Positions 8,631 to 18,296 of a DNA stretch of 64,000 nt are shown here, piece by piece. The notes beneath the pieces are model-generated. The model worked only from the letters and a program-made list of their open reading frames with translations, was not told the DNA's origin and made no database searches. Each line of letters opens with the position of its first letter. Position 1 is the stretch's first letter. The position numbers were made by a program, and so were the translations under genes. This DNA comes from Shewanella algidipiscicola (GTDB lineage Bacteria; Pseudomonadota; Gammaproteobacteria; Enterobacterales; Shewanellaceae): positions 1 through 64,000 of the forward strand of contig NZ_QPQT01000016.1 of the NCBI RefSeq assembly GCF_003605125.1, read 5' to 3'.

Positions 8631-9530
8631 ATGAAAAGTAAGGCAAGCCAATCTCAAGGCTTATTGTTGTTTAGACTGTCACACAGCCAACTGTTTGCCC
8701 TTGGCACGCTTAAGATCCGTGAATTAGTGCCCTATACCAAGCTGAGTGCTATTCCAAAATCCCATCACACCATTATTGGTGCGGCGACGGTGCGAGGCAA
8801 TACCATCCCTATTATCGATATGGCGGCCGCTGTTGGCTATGCGCCTATTGGTGAAGATGAGCGTGAAAATGCCTATATCATTATTACCGATTGCCAGCGA
8901 ATGGTGATGGGCTTTTTAGTGCGCTCTATCGATAAAATCATGGATTGTAATTGGCGTGATATTGAGCCGCCACCATCTAACTTAGGTAAAAATGCTTACC
9001 TGACGGGGGTGACACGAGTCGACGATAAGTTAGTGCAGTTGCTCGATGTTGAATTGCTACTGTCGAAAGTATTTCCACTTAGTCTCGCAAGCAAACGCGC
9101 TATCTTGACCGATGTGCAACGTGAGATCTTAAAGCCGCTCAATATCTTGTTAGTCGACGATTCTCTGGTGGCGCGAAAACAGCTTTCGGATGCCCTAGAT
9201 AGCATCAATATTCCTTATCAGGTGACCTCCGATGGCCGTGAAGCGCTGGCGATTATGGAGCGTGCACATCAAGCTGGGCATCCTGTTGATCTATTGGTCA
9301 GTGATATCGAAATGCCGGGGCTCGATGGTTATGAGCTGGCTTTTGAGGTTAAAAACACCCCCGCATTAGCCGATGCCTATATTATCTTGCATACCTCGTT
9401 ATCGAGTGAAATTAGCGTTAGCCAAGCTCATCAAGTGGGCGCGAATGAGGCTCTGACAAAATTTGATGCTCATGAGCTGATTGACGCTATGTTGCGAGGT
9501 GCCGAATCGCACCGCGGCGCTAAACATTAG
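8631..9530 (+). CDS. cheV: chemotaxis coupling protein CheV (CheW-like plus receiver)
   Basis: A 299-residue protein with an N-terminal CheW-like domain (about 10-150, including a VRGNTIPIID core) and a C-terminal receiver domain (about 175-292). The receiver keeps the acidic pair in LLVDDS, the phospho-acceptor aspartate in VSDIEMPGLDGYEL and the conserved Thr/Lys region (HTSLSSE, LTKFDA). It couples chemoreceptors to CheA and is adjusted by phosphorylation. No other chemotaxis genes are adjacent, as is common for dispersed cheV genes in Shewanella and Vibrio. Confidence 0.93.
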   Translation: MKSKASQSQGLLLFRLSHSQLFALGTLKIRELVPYTKLSAIPKSHHTIIGAATVRGNTIPIIDMAAAVGYAPIGEDERENAYIIITDCQRMVMGFLVRSIDKIMDCNWRDIEPPPSNLGKNAYLTGVTRVDDKLVQLLDVELLLSKVFPLSLASKRAILTDVQREILKPLNILLVDDSLVARKQLSDALDSINIPYQVTSDGREALAIMERAHQAGHPVDLLVSDIEMPGLDGYELAFEVKNTPALADAYIILHTSLSSEISVSQAHQVGANEALTKFDAHELIDAMLRGAESHRGAKH

Positions 9531-9850
9531 CGTCTTGTTATATTTATGCTGTTAATGAGTAATTTATGCTGCTAATGAGTAATTTATGGGGCTAATTTAA
9601 ACCGATTGCTAGACAACGCCGGTCAGATTCTATAAAACCTCAAGGTGAAGGAAGTTTAATCTGGAGTCGATTGGCGTTCTGCGTTGCTTGTCCTTTCGCA
9701 TAATGGTCGCAAGCCACAGCGTTATTGATGGTAACCTGCTGGTGTGAGATGGCTAATAATCAATACAACAAGAAAGTGATATGACGCAAGAGAGTCGGGC
9801 GTGACACGTGAAGTGTTCAAATCTAACAAATTAAAATAACAGGTCAATCA
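9531..9850. other. 320-base spacer upstream of sstT
   Basis: It holds the 20-base tandem repeat at 9545-9598. No other gene, terminator or recognised operator was seen, and there is only weak ribosome-site character before the sstT ATG. Confidence 0.5.
9545..9598. repeat. 20-bp tandem repeat, 2.7 units
   Basis: Unit TATGCTGCTAATGAGTAATT occurs at 9545-9564 (one mismatch) and 9565-9584, followed by a decayed third partial unit to 9598. It lies directly after the cheV stop codon. Confidence 0.85.
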
Positions 9851-11077
9851 ATGAATCAAAATCGGTCTTTGTTTGCTAAGTTAGCAAATGGCAGTCTAGT
9901 GCTGCAAATTGTGTTGGGGATTGTTGCTGGGGTAGCGCTGGCACTGTATTCGACATCGGCTGCGCACAGTGTTGCCTTTCTTGGCAATCTCTTTGTTGGT
10001 GCTTTAAAAGCGATTGCACCTATTTTAGTGTTTATTTTGGTGGCAGCATCGATTGCTAACCAAAAGAAAAACGCCAAAACCAATATGCGTCCTATTGTTA
10101 CCTTGTACCTTTTTGGTACATTTGCAGCGGCGATCACCGCGGTAACTTTAAGTTTTATGTTTCCAACGACATTGGTGTTGGCAACAGGGGCTGAAGGTGC
10201 TAATCCACCCGAAGGTATTGCTGAAGTGATATATACCTTAATGTTTAAGCTGGTGGATAACCCCGTTAATGCACTAATGACTGGCAATTATATTGGCATT
10301 TTGGCCTGGGGTGTGGGCTTAGGTTTAGCTTTACATCATGCGAGTGAAACCACCAAAACCGTGTTTGCCGATATCAGTCATGGTGTATCACAAATGGTGC
10401 GTTTTATTATTCGCCTTGCCCCTATTGGTATTTTTGGTCTAGTGGCAACTACCTTTGCGGCTACCGGTTTTGAGGCTCTGGCCGGTTATGCTCAGTTACT
10501 TGCTGTACTGCTTGGCTCAATGCTTATTATTGCACTAGTGGTTAACCCACTTATTGTTTGGTTCAAAATTAGACGTAACCCATATCCATTAGTACTTACC
10601 TGCTTACGTGAGAGTGGCGTTACGGCATTTTTTACTCGCTCAAGTGCTGCCAATATTCCAGTTAATATGGCACTGTGTGAAAAGCTTGATCTGCACGAAG
10701 ACACCTATTCAGTTTCTATTCCGCTGGGGGCGACCATTAATATGGGCGGCGCCGCAATCACTATCACGGTATTAACTTTGGCGGCAGTGCATACCTTAGG
10801 TATTCAAGTCGATATTTTAACGGCTATCCTGCTCAGTGTTGTTGCCGCTGTTTCGGCTTGTGGTGCGTCAGGTGTTGCGGGGGGCTCGCTGTTATTAATC
10901 CCTCTGGCGTGCAGCTTGTTTGGTATCTCTAATGATGTTGCGATGCAAGTTGTGTCGGTTGGCTTTATTATTGGCGTTATTCAAGATTCTGCAGAAACCG
11001 CATTAAATAGCTCAACGGATGTGGTCTTTACTGCCTCTGCATGCGAAGCCGCAGATCGTGCCGCTGATATGGCCTAG
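9851..11077 (+). CDS. sstT: Na+/serine-threonine symporter
   Basis: A 408-residue hydrophobic protein of the dicarboxylate/amino acid:cation symporter family. Diagnostic stretches are [11 protein letters not shown] (about 265) and [11 protein letters not shown] (about 300), which match the serine-rich hairpin and substrate-binding repeat of SstT. The C-terminal part keeps [12 protein letters not shown] and [13 protein letters not shown]. It takes up serine and threonine with sodium. It is followed by a strong terminator at 11105 and looks monocistronic. Confidence 0.95.
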   Translation: MNQNRSLFAKLANGSLVLQIVLGIVAGVALALYSTSAAHSVAFLGNLFVGALKAIAPILVFILVAASIANQKKNAKTNMRPIVTLYLFGTFAAAITAVTLSFMFPTTLVLATGAEGANPPEGIAEVIYTLMFKLVDNPVNALMTGNYIGILAWGVGLGLALHHASETTKTVFADISHGVSQMVRFIIRLAPIGIFGLVATTFAATGFEALAGYAQLLAVLLGSMLIIALVVNPLIVWFKIRRNPYPLVLTCLRESGVTAFFTRSSAANIPVNMALCEKLDLHEDTYSVSIPLGATINMGGAAITITVLTLAAVHTLGIQVDILTAILLSVVAAVSACGASGVAGGSLLLIPLACSLFGISNDVAMQVVSVGFIIGVIQDSAETALNSSTDVVFTASACEAADRAADMA

Positions 11078-11104
11078 CATACACCCGATAGGGTTATAGC
11101 GCAT

Positions 11105-11132
11105 AAAAAAGGAGCCTTTAGGCTCCTTTTTT
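11105..11132 (+). terminator. terminator of sstT
   Basis: AAAAAAGGAGCC (11105-11116) pairs perfectly with GGCTCCTTTTTT (11121-11132) around a 4-base loop. Being flanked by A and T runs it could also stop minus-strand transcripts. Confidence 0.92.
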
Positions 11133-11432
11133 GATCGTTAGGTTGTGACGCTTGAATAAATGAGCAGTGCTTCATTCATTTGAATCACCAAAGAACGATT
11201 GCTTGTATCTGCTGGTGCATGCTGGTTTAGAGCTGTTTGATATGATGTTGCTGATCTAATTGACACATAATTCGTATTGCTAAGGTATGAGATTGTATTA
11301 ATAGTGATTTAGCTCGCATTTTTATTTTAAACCTAGGATACAATTTCAACCAAAGCGTTAAAAAACAGTGGTAATTTATTAAGTTAGCTATTTACTTATG
11401 CGGTTATTTTCCTGATTAAGAGGTAAAGGATT

Positions 11433-11840
11433 ATGAATACTAAACTTAGAGTAATGTTGGATGAGATAGGTGGCAACGACTCCTCCTCATTGCTTCAAGT
11501 CATAGAAATGCCTGTGGTTGAAAAGCGTAAACGTCTAGGTTGGCAGGAGCAAGATATGGACACTCGACAAGTCATAGGGCAGTGGATTGATGATCGTCCA
11601 TCGTTAGGTGATAAAATTACCCTTTATCGTCAGGATGATAAGCTTTTTTTAGAGACTTGGTATACTGACGGTTGTCACAGTTTAGATGAGATGCAAGCGA
11701 CTAAAATTGACGATGGTTTAAAGCTTGAAGATCTCGGTGGTAACTTGTTTGGCGAGTATTTCTTGCTGTCAGACGATAATAACTTGCAGTTTTGTAATAG
11801 TGCAGAGTGCTTTTATACTGCCAAGCGCATTGCCGCTTAA
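11433..11840 (+). CDS. hypothetical protein, 135 residues
   Basis: I do not recognise a family. The product is acidic, soluble-looking and without a signal peptide or membrane segment. It has a short run of aspartates and glutamates and pairs of cysteines near the C-terminus (FCNSAEC). AAAGGATT just before the ATG is a plausible ribosome site. The 300-base spacer upstream is AT-rich and shows no other feature. A GCGGTGAA/TTCACCGC hairpin at 11879-11904 lies downstream but lacks a T run. Confidence 0.7.
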   Translation: MNTKLRVMLDEIGGNDSSSLLQVIEMPVVEKRKRLGWQEQDMDTRQVIGQWIDDRPSLGDKITLYRQDDKLFLETWYTDGCHSLDEMQATKIDDGLKLEDLGGNLFGEYFLLSDDNNLQFCNSAECFYTAKRIAA

Positions 11841-12041
11841 ACTCAGCTTCTATCCAAGTGGCGTATTGATGCGCTAGATGCGGTGAACCTTAGCGGTTTC
11901 ACCGCGACGTTAACGACGAGAGTTCAATAGATTAATGCGAAGCAAGCATGGCCGTTTAGGGGCGTAGTTGCGTACCTATAACATTCGATGTCAATATTAA
12001 ACGCTACAGTCCCATTAGCATTATGTCCCGGCATAGCCTAG

Positions 12042-12695
12042 TTAAAATGGGTGCTTACTGTAAAACTGCATTTCGCTTTGATGAAATGGATGAGTAATTT
12101 TCAAATGCTCGGCATGTAAACATAAGCGAGGCGATGCGTTGATAACCGCCTCATCACCATAAAAGTCATCACCCAAAATAGTATGGCCAAGGGCTTTCAT
12201 ATGCAGCCTTAGTTGATGGGTTCTTCCGGTAATCGGTTTTAACTTCACTAATGTACTGTTTTCTCTGCGCGCTAACACATCAAAGTAGGTAGTTGCAGCC
12301 TTACCATCTGCGGCAATCATCTGTAATGGTGGCTGAGTGCTATCGGCCTTCATGGCAAAATCAATTTTGCCCTTATCTTGGGTCATAATGCCCTGAACTT
12401 CGGCCACATAATACTTTTCAGTCATCCGATTTTGAAACTGAGTCTTAATGTTTGACTCCGCTTTTTTATTGAGCGCAAATACCATGATCCCAGACGTTGC
12501 ACAGTCGAGACGATGCACCAAAATGGCCTCTGGAAATCGCTGCAATAAGCGATTTATTGCACAGTCAAAAGTGTTCTCTGCTCGGCCAGGATTAGAGAGC
12601 AAGCCTGCGGGTTTATTGATGACAATAATATCACGGTCTTGATAGCGGATATCTAACCAGGGGATAACAGGGGGGTGGTAATTAAAAAGTTTCAT
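12042..12695 (-). CDS. rluA: dual-specificity 23S rRNA/tRNA pseudouridine synthase RluA
   Basis: A 217-residue stand-alone catalytic domain without an S4 domain, matching E. coli RluA in length and order: PPxxPWLxIxYQD at the N-terminus, NKPAGLLSNPGR, catalytic HRLDCATSG (Asp about residue 63), KPITGRTHQLRLHM and LHAEHLKITHP at the end. By family knowledge it makes pseudouridine 746 in 23S rRNA and 32 in several tRNAs. It is divergent from the binding-protein gene at 12840. The downstream hairpin is weak. Confidence 0.93.
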   Translation of the reverse strand: MKLFNYHPPVIPWLDIRYQDRDIIVINKPAGLLSNPGRAENTFDCAINRLLQRFPEAILVHRLDCATSGIMVFALNKKAESNIKTQFQNRMTEKYYVAEVQGIMTQDKGKIDFAMKADSTQPPLQMIAADGKAATTYFDVLARRENSTLVKLKPITGRTHQLRLHMKALGHTILGDDFYGDEAVINASPRLCLHAEHLKITHPFHQSEMQFYSKHPF

Positions 12696-12839
12696 CGGTT
12701 CTCCTCGGGTGTGATCCTAGCAAACAATAACCTTAATGCCTACCAGTAAGCTGTCATCGCCCGATTTCGTGATATTTTCTCTAGCACTGATTACTGCCAT
12801 CTGTTAGCGTTACACTTTAAATTAACAATTAAAGTGATA

Positions 12840-13619
12840 ATGTTACGCCGTATGTTACAAGTATTGCGTCTTAAGATCGTCGTTGGACTGTGTTTAAGTA
12901 TGTTTAACGTGTTTGCGATCGCCAAGCCGATTGTGATGGTTTCTGATGAATGGTGTCCTTACATATGCACACCAGAGGAACAAGATAAAGGTTATGTGGT
13001 TGAAGTGGTGCAAGCGGCCTTTATGGCGATGTCCCAGCCTACCCAATTTGAGATCCAGCCATTTTCACGAGCATTGAAAAGTGTGCAACAAAATAAAATT
13101 GATATCGTATTAGCCGTAAATCATGAGCAGCTTGAGCGTTACCAATTACAGGCTTCTAATCAGCCAATAGGTCATTATAGTAATGATTTTTATGTTGAAA
13201 AAAACGACTTATGGCAATATGAGCGTCCACGAGATCTCTATGGTAAACAGCTTGCCATTATTCGGGGCTATAGCTATGGCGTAACCTTGGACAACTTTTT
13301 GCCATTACTGGCCGGTGTCTATCGTGCCTCAGGAGCCTCACCGTTAGAGATGAATTTGAAGCGCTTGAGTAAGGGGCGAGTCAATGTGCTTTTAGGTAAT
13401 CGTTTGGTTGTTGATTATGTTGCGCACCGTGAGCAGCTTACAGGGCAAGTCCGTTATGCTGGCACTGAAGGGCCTCCGGTTGCGCTCTATATTGGTTTTA
13501 GTCAGCATGCTGCCACCGATGGCTTAGTACAGTTGTATGAGCAAGGCTTAGCCATTATAAAGGCCTCTGGGCAATATCGTGAGATTTTAGAGCGTTATCA
13601 GGTTGCACAGGTGTTTTAG
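12840..13619 (+). CDS. periplasmic solute-binding protein (SBP_bac_3 family)
   Basis: A 259-residue protein with a signal peptide (hydrophobic stretch about 12-27, likely cleavage near FAIAKP) and the type II binding-protein fold: VSDEWCPYICTPE at the N-terminal lobe, PFSRALKSVQQNKIDIV, and the hinge-region IIRGYSYG. Such stand-alone proteins bind amino acids or related solutes, but no permease or ATPase gene is adjacent, so it may act as a sensor-type or orphan receptor. ATG at 12840 is preferred over GTG at 12834; neither has a strong ribosome site. Confidence 0.8.
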   Translation: MLRRMLQVLRLKIVVGLCLSMFNVFAIAKPIVMVSDEWCPYICTPEEQDKGYVVEVVQAAFMAMSQPTQFEIQPFSRALKSVQQNKIDIVLAVNHEQLERYQLQASNQPIGHYSNDFYVEKNDLWQYERPRDLYGKQLAIIRGYSYGVTLDNFLPLLAGVYRASGASPLEMNLKRLSKGRVNVLLGNRLVVDYVAHREQLTGQVRYAGTEGPPVALYIGFSQHAATDGLVQLYEQGLAIIKASGQYREILERYQVAQVF

Positions 13620-13671
13620 ATGCTGCTCTATTCATTGGCTTGAGTGTGTTGATGCCGTCGATGTGATGCTA

Positions 13672-13933
13672 GGGCCTGTCGATCTTTCAAGGTTGTTTTT
13701 GCAGCGAATTGTTGGGTATTTATATAAGGCAGAAGCTTTGTGGTCTAGTGATTCTACATAAAAAGCTGAGAACGCAGTAGAAATGATCAACAAACGCGCC
13801 CGCAGGGTTCGGCTAAAAACGTTTTACTCTTTGTTAAGTGAATTTTGTTTAGATGACTAGGCTGCAATCCACTCGCCTCGATTACAACGTTTTTGTCTTG
13901 AACAACATTCAACCAGCAAAGATCAACAGGCCC
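13672..13933. mobile_element. MITE-like non-autonomous element, 262 bp
   Basis: Ends are imperfect terminal inverted repeats of about 24 bases (left end GGGCCTGTCGATCTTTCAAG, right end the complement of GGGCCTGTTGATCTTTGCTG). Both ends are flanked by TA (13670-13671 and 13934-13935), the duplication produced by IS630/Tc1-mariner type transposases. There is no open reading frame of note inside. Further internal inverted homology is seen around AAAACGTTTT. It fills the 470-base gap between the binding-protein gene and the M14 peptidase gene. I recall similar short elements in Shewanella and Vibrio, but could not check. Confidence 0.8.
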
Positions 13934-14087
13934 TAGTTAAGGATCCACATTTTCCTGTGGTATTTGACTTATAGTCTTTATCGGTATGATAAGATTTGAA
14001 ATTCATACAAAGTAGTGAGTCCTGCTTAATACATTAGCAAGCTGCGATGTTATCACTCACAACAAGCGTGGAGGAAAGGGCAATAAA

Positions 14088-15017
14088 ATGACACAAGCAT
14101 ATTCAATCGGCACTCCTGGGCAGTCATGGGGCGATAAAGAGAAGGCGCTATGGCGTCAAAATCAACAGATTAAACGTTCGTATCATGACGAAGTCGTGAC
14201 TAAAATTAACGCGCTCAGCTCGGATTTTGAGGTGGTGCAGTATGGCAAGTTAGATTACTTCGAAGGACAATACCCCTTATTTGCCTTTAAAAGTCAGCCT
14301 TGGTGTGATGCTAAACCTACGGTCTTAGTGACAGGTGGAGTGCATGGTTATGAAACCTCAGGTGTGCAAGGCGCGCTCAGGTTTGCCGCCACTCAAGCGA
14401 AACAATATGCTAAACATTTTAATTTGTTAATTGCTCCCTGTGTGAGTCCTTGGGGGTATGAAACCATTAACCGTTGGAACCCATTGGCGCTAGATCCAAA
14501 TCGTTCATTTTATCCCAACAGCCCTGCTGGCGAGTCGGCAGCATTAATGAGTTTAGTCGCTAATTCAACCGGTACATTGACCGCGCACATTGATCTACAT
14601 GAAACTACTGAGACAGACAATAGTGAGTTTCGTCCCGCATTAGCGGCGCGCGATGGCACTGAACATAGTAATTGGGATATTCCCGATGGTTTCTATTTAG
14701 TCGGTGATAGTGAAAATCCTTGTGATGCTATGCAACAAGCCATTATCGAAGCGGTTGCTAAGGTGACCCACATTGCACCAGCCGATGAGCAAGGTCGGTT
14801 GATAGGGGCACCGACTAGTCAATTTGGGGTGATCAATTACCCCACAAAATCGTTAGGGTTATGCACAGGCTTTAGTGATGCACGTTTTAATACCACTACA
14901 GAGGTCTACCCAGACAGCCCGCAAGTCGATGCTGAAAATTGTATTTTGGCTCAGGTTGAAGCGGTAACCAGTGCGCTTGATTTTATCTTGAATCAGCTTA
15001 AAGCAGGCGATGAATAA
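14088..15017 (+). CDS. M14-family zinc carboxypeptidase / deacylase-like protein
   Basis: A 309-residue cytoplasmic protein. The zinc motif HGYE (His and Glu about residues 86-89) and the third ligand in HIDLHETTE (about 175) are typical of the M14 family, which includes succinylglutamate desuccinylases and small carboxypeptidases. GGAGG lies upstream of the ATG. The 3' end overlaps the convergent LysE gene by 20 bases. The sequence gives no direct substrate clue. Confidence 0.85.
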   Translation: MTQAYSIGTPGQSWGDKEKALWRQNQQIKRSYHDEVVTKINALSSDFEVVQYGKLDYFEGQYPLFAFKSQPWCDAKPTVLVTGGVHGYETSGVQGALRFAATQAKQYAKHFNLLIAPCVSPWGYETINRWNPLALDPNRSFYPNSPAGESAALMSLVANSTGTLTAHIDLHETTETDNSEFRPALAARDGTEHSNWDIPDGFYLVGDSENPCDAMQQAIIEAVAKVTHIAPADEQGRLIGAPTSQFGVINYPTKSLGLCTGFSDARFNTTTEVYPDSPQVDAENCILAQVEAVTSALDFILNQLKAGDE

Positions 15018-15642
15018 TCACTAAGGTAACACTGACAAACAATAATCCAGTGATCAAGTTGATCATAGGTGTTGCGCGTTGCATCTTTTGCTGAATAACA
15101 GGCTTAGATAATACCAATGCGATTAAGCTAAACCAGATTAACGACAATAAGAACATCAATAGCGTGACAGCAACTTTGGTTTCTATGTTGACGGTTGGCG
15201 AGATTAATGTTGAAAACAGCGTGATAAAAAACACCATGGCTTTGGGGTTAAGCAGGTTTGTCGACAAACCTTGGGTAAAGCCTTGTAACATTGTGAGTTC
15301 TCGATGATATGTAGGGATTACTTGCAGTTGTAGTCTATCTTGCCAGTGGGTTATTGCTTCGCGTATAGCGCCTAATCCCATCCAAGCTAAATAGCTCGCG
15401 CCGATCAGTTGTATTGCGATATATACATTTTCGGCGCTTGTTATGATGAGGCTGATCCCCGTTAAGCTAAGTAGGGTGTGTAAGGTTATCGCTACAGCTA
15501 ACCCTAATGCCGATGCTAATGCTGTTTTGCGCTGGGTCTGAGTGGCAAGTTTCACCACTAACGCAAAATCAGGGCCTGGGCTTGCCAATGCCACGGTGTG
15601 GATCAAGGTGAGTGAAAGTAGTAGTTGATACTCTAATGTCAT
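14998..15642 (-). CDS. LysE/RhtB-family amino acid exporter
   Basis: A 214-residue membrane protein with about six hydrophobic segments and the family signature SPGPDFALV near residue 22, then GLAVAITLHTLLSL and the NPKAMVFF motif about 130. Members export amino acids such as lysine, threonine or homoserine lactone. An AraC-type regulator lies directly upstream on the same strand (gap 116 bases), a common pairing that suggests local control. Confidence 0.9.
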   Translation of the reverse strand: MTLEYQLLLSLTLIHTVALASPGPDFALVVKLATQTQRKTALASALGLAVAITLHTLLSLTGISLIITSAENVYIAIQLIGASYLAWMGLGAIREAITHWQDRLQLQVIPTYHRELTMLQGFTQGLSTNLLNPKAMVFFITLFSTLISPTVNIETKVAVTLLMFLLSLIWFSLIALVLSKPVIQQKMQRATPMINLITGLLFVSVTLVIIHRLL

Positions 15643-15758
15643 GGAGTTGGGCTCTTAAGTGATGAGGTACAGGTATCAGCATGCCTTGCTCAGGGCCTAT
15701 TGGCTTGTAAATTATTGCACCGGTAATCGTTTCGATGAATTAACCCTTCAGGGGGAAG

Positions 15759-16595
15759 TCAGTCCTCGATGAGCTTACGCTGAAATTGAGCTGGAGTCGT
15801 TAAAAATGCCCGTTTGAAGGCTTTGTTGAAATGGCTTTGATCGAAAAAACCGACTCGATAGGCGGTATCAATTGCTGTGTTACCACCAATAAGCGCTTTC
15901 TTTGCGTATTCGAGTCGCAGTCGAGTGAGGTAAGCATGTGGAGTCATGCCCGTTGCGGATTTGAATTGTCTCAGAAATTGGAATTTACTCAGGCCGATAC
16001 TATTGGCTAGCGTCGCTAATTCGACATTGCTATTTAGTTGTTCATGCAGTTGCTGCTTGATTATATCAATTTGAGTTAACGATAGTTTTTGCTTGGAAGT
16101 TGTTTCTCCTGCAATGGAGGTATAACGACACAGCAGTTCCGTAATAAAGGCGGTCAACAGGGTTTCAGTGTATAAGGATGATGCACAATGCTGTTTGTCT
16201 GTAAGTAGCCGATGCAGATGCAAAAATTGCTGACTTAGAAGACGATCTTCCGCGTTGGGGGTATTAAAAAATAGCGATTTTTGGTTAAGTTCAGCGGCGA
16301 TATTATTAATAAAGTCCACAGGAAGAGACATCACGTGTGCGCAATATCCATTTGGTGCAATGCTGTGGCCGTTATGACTTTCATCGGGGTTGAGTGTCGA
16401 TAAGCTGTTTGGGAGCAGTTGATAATGCTGGCCTTTGTGTAGGTATTGTTGTGCACCATAAGATACGACGCCAATATGGTAGTCAAGGTGCACATGCTTT
16501 TCGAATGCAAAAGACTTAAAGTGGGCTCGGCTTAGCTCCACCTCCTTTACAGTGCTTGGGTGCCAATACTCTATGCTTTCAACGGATGATGACAA
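15759..16595 (-). CDS. AraC-family transcriptional regulator
   Basis: A 278-residue regulator with an N-terminal cupin-like ligand domain (FEKHVHLDYHIGVV, about 30-45) and a C-terminal double helix-turn-helix (about 180-275) including LSKFQFLRQFK, GMTPHAYL and the signature RVGFFDQSHFNKAFKR. The start appears to be TTG at 16595, because no in-frame ATG occurs before the cupin core; ribosome-site support is weak. Position upstream of the LysE exporter suggests that exporter as its target. Confidence 0.85.
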   Translation of the reverse strand: MSSSVESIEYWHPSTVKEVELSRAHFKSFAFEKHVHLDYHIGVVSYGAQQYLHKGQHYQLLPNSLSTLNPDESHNGHSIAPNGYCAHVMSLPVDFINNIAAELNQKSLFFNTPNAEDRLLSQQFLHLHRLLTDKQHCASSLYTETLLTAFITELLCRYTSIAGETTSKQKLSLTQIDIIKQQLHEQLNSNVELATLANSIGLSKFQFLRQFKSATGMTPHAYLTRLRLEYAKKALIGGNTAIDTAYRVGFFDQSHFNKAFKRAFLTTPAQFQRKLIED

Positions 16596-16787
16596 TTAAC
16601 ATGAGCCAGTTTGTGGAATGATTATCGAGTGTAGCCTAGGGACTTTTGTGCTAACTAGTAAATCATTGCAGCGGCAATATAACAAATCATTTTAAAGTTA
16701 ATTTTTGGAGCGTGAATTCTGCCATTAATTAGCCCATAATGAGCACGCAAATTTCAGCTGTCAGCTAATTTAATCGGAGTCGGAATT

Positions 16788-17621
16788 GTGAAAGGACAGA
16801 TCATTCGTGAAATGAAGGTACAACCTGTGATTGAGGTTGAGTACGAAGTACAACGACGTATTGCCTTTATCAAATCTAAGCTCAAGGAAGCCCATGCGAC
16901 AAGTTTAGTTCTTGGGATCAGTGGTGGTGTCGATTCATCTCTTGCTGGGCGTTTATGTCAAATGGCTGTAGATGAACTCAACCGTGAAGGTGAGTGCGAA
17001 GGGAGTTATCAATTTATCGCAGTGAGGCTGCCCTTTAAGGTGCAAAAAGATGAACATGAAGCTCAATTAGCCTGTCAGTTTATTCGGCCGAGTAAATTGG
17101 TTACAGTCAATATTGGCGAGGGGGTCGAAGGGATCCATCACCAAACGCTTTTGGGGCTAGAGCAAGCAGATATCATGTCTCACCCTCATGGACATGTCGA
17201 ATTTGTTAAAGGCAATGTGAAAGCCAGAATGCGCATGATCGCACAGTATGAGATAGCAGGTCTAACGGGCGGTTTAGTGGTCGGCACAGACCACAGTGCA
17301 GAAAATATTACTGGTTTCTACACTAAATGGGGCGATGGAGCCTGTGATTTAGCACCATTGTTTGGCTTAAATAAACGTCAGGTTCGTCAAATGGCTGCTG
17401 CTTTAGGAGCACCAGAGGTGCTAGTCAATAAAGTGCCAACGGCAGATCTTGAGTGTGATAAGCCACAGCTTGAAGATGAAGTTGCTTTAGGGCTGACCTA
17501 TGATCAAATCGATGACTTTCTTGAGGGGAAAGCGGTGGATACTAAGGTCGAGGCGCGTCTTATTGCAATCTATAACGCGACGCAGCATAAGCGCAAGCCT
17601 ATCCCGACTATCTACGATTAA
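16788..17621 (+). CDS. nadE: ammonia-dependent NAD+ synthetase
   Basis: A 277-residue NadE that amidates deamido-NAD with ammonia and ATP. The PP-loop SGGVDSS lies about residue 46, with [23 protein letters not shown] about 170 and KVPTADLE about 220. The N-terminus aligns with E. coli NadE only if the GTG at 16788 is used, and GGAG lies seven bases before it. It is the short, glutaminase-free type. A terminator follows at 17647. Confidence 0.95.
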   Translation: MKGQIIREMKVQPVIEVEYEVQRRIAFIKSKLKEAHATSLVLGISGGVDSSLAGRLCQMAVDELNREGECEGSYQFIAVRLPFKVQKDEHEAQLACQFIRPSKLVTVNIGEGVEGIHHQTLLGLEQADIMSHPHGHVEFVKGNVKARMRMIAQYEIAGLTGGLVVGTDHSAENITGFYTKWGDGACDLAPLFGLNKRQVRQMAAALGAPEVLVNKVPTADLECDKPQLEDEVALGLTYDQIDDFLEGKAVDTKVEARLIAIYNATQHKRKPIPTIYD

Positions 17622-17646
17622 ATGACTGCAATGGATAGTAACGATT

Positions 17647-17671
17647 AAAAGCGCCTTGAGCGCTTTTTTTT
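17647..17671 (+). terminator. terminator of nadE
   Basis: AAAAGCGC (17647-17654) pairs with GCGCTTTT (17660-17667), followed by more T. The A-rich left flank could serve the convergent gene ending at 17700 as well. Confidence 0.88.
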
Positions 17672-17699
17672 ATCCCTAGCGATTAATCACCGTCGTCAT

Positions 17700-18149
17700 T
17701 TACATCATCAATTCATCGCGTAAATCGGCAATAGTGCGATTGGGGCATTGTCGATAATCGAGATAGGGGAGTAGATAAATCAGGTGCTTATCATGGTGAA
17801 TTGGTTTAAATGTTTGGTTTTGGTCTAATATTGGTAAATCGAGGTTTCTTGCGCTTTGCTGGCCGCAGACAAAATGGCGTTGTGCCTCGCTTTGAATCTC
17901 GGTGGCGCCAAATACAATTCGATTATCTTGCGTCAATAGTCGTGACATGTAGTCACGCCAATCATCAGGCGCGGTTATTTTAGCCATAATCACCAGTATT
18001 TTACGCCAGTGATTTCCATTGAGCTCTATCAATTGTGCAATAGCGTCCGGCCCATTGTATTGCCAAGCATGCGGGAGCATCGGGGCTGTGGGCAGATAAA
18101 AACAGTTAGCCGCGCCGTGAGGCCCCACGCTGAGGATGTGATTATTCAT
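17700..18149 (-). CDS. hypothetical protein, 149 residues
   Basis: I do not recognise the family with certainty. The product is soluble, with WRKILVIMAKITAPDDWRDYM in the middle and QQSARNLDLPILDQ further on. No signal peptide or membrane segment. It is convergent with nadE, with the nadE terminator between them, and divergent from the hydrolase gene at 18297. The long, clean frame and codon usage like that of neighbours favour a real gene. Confidence 0.7.
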   Translation of the reverse strand: MNNHILSVGPHGAANCFYLPTAPMLPHAWQYNGPDAIAQLIELNGNHWRKILVIMAKITAPDDWRDYMSRLLTQDNRIVFGATEIQSEAQRHFVCGQQSARNLDLPILDQNQTFKPIHHDKHLIYLLPYLDYRQCPNRTIADLRDELMM

Positions 18150-18296
18150 CTTTAATTGATTCTTAGGTCGCTATCTTATGGTGTCTGGCGTCTATGTTAA
18201 GGTTGACAGTATAACAAGCAATAAATGAAGGTGTTAGGCTAGCTAAATCATGAGCGATGAGTCAGGTCACGAGGCAAGATTGGGAATAATCAACCG

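Noticed and set aside
12712..12739. TGATCC followed by TAATGC upstream of the periplasmic binding-protein gene, as an ECF promoter
   Set aside because: The spacer is 16, not 18, and it ends about 100 bases before the start codon; probably chance.
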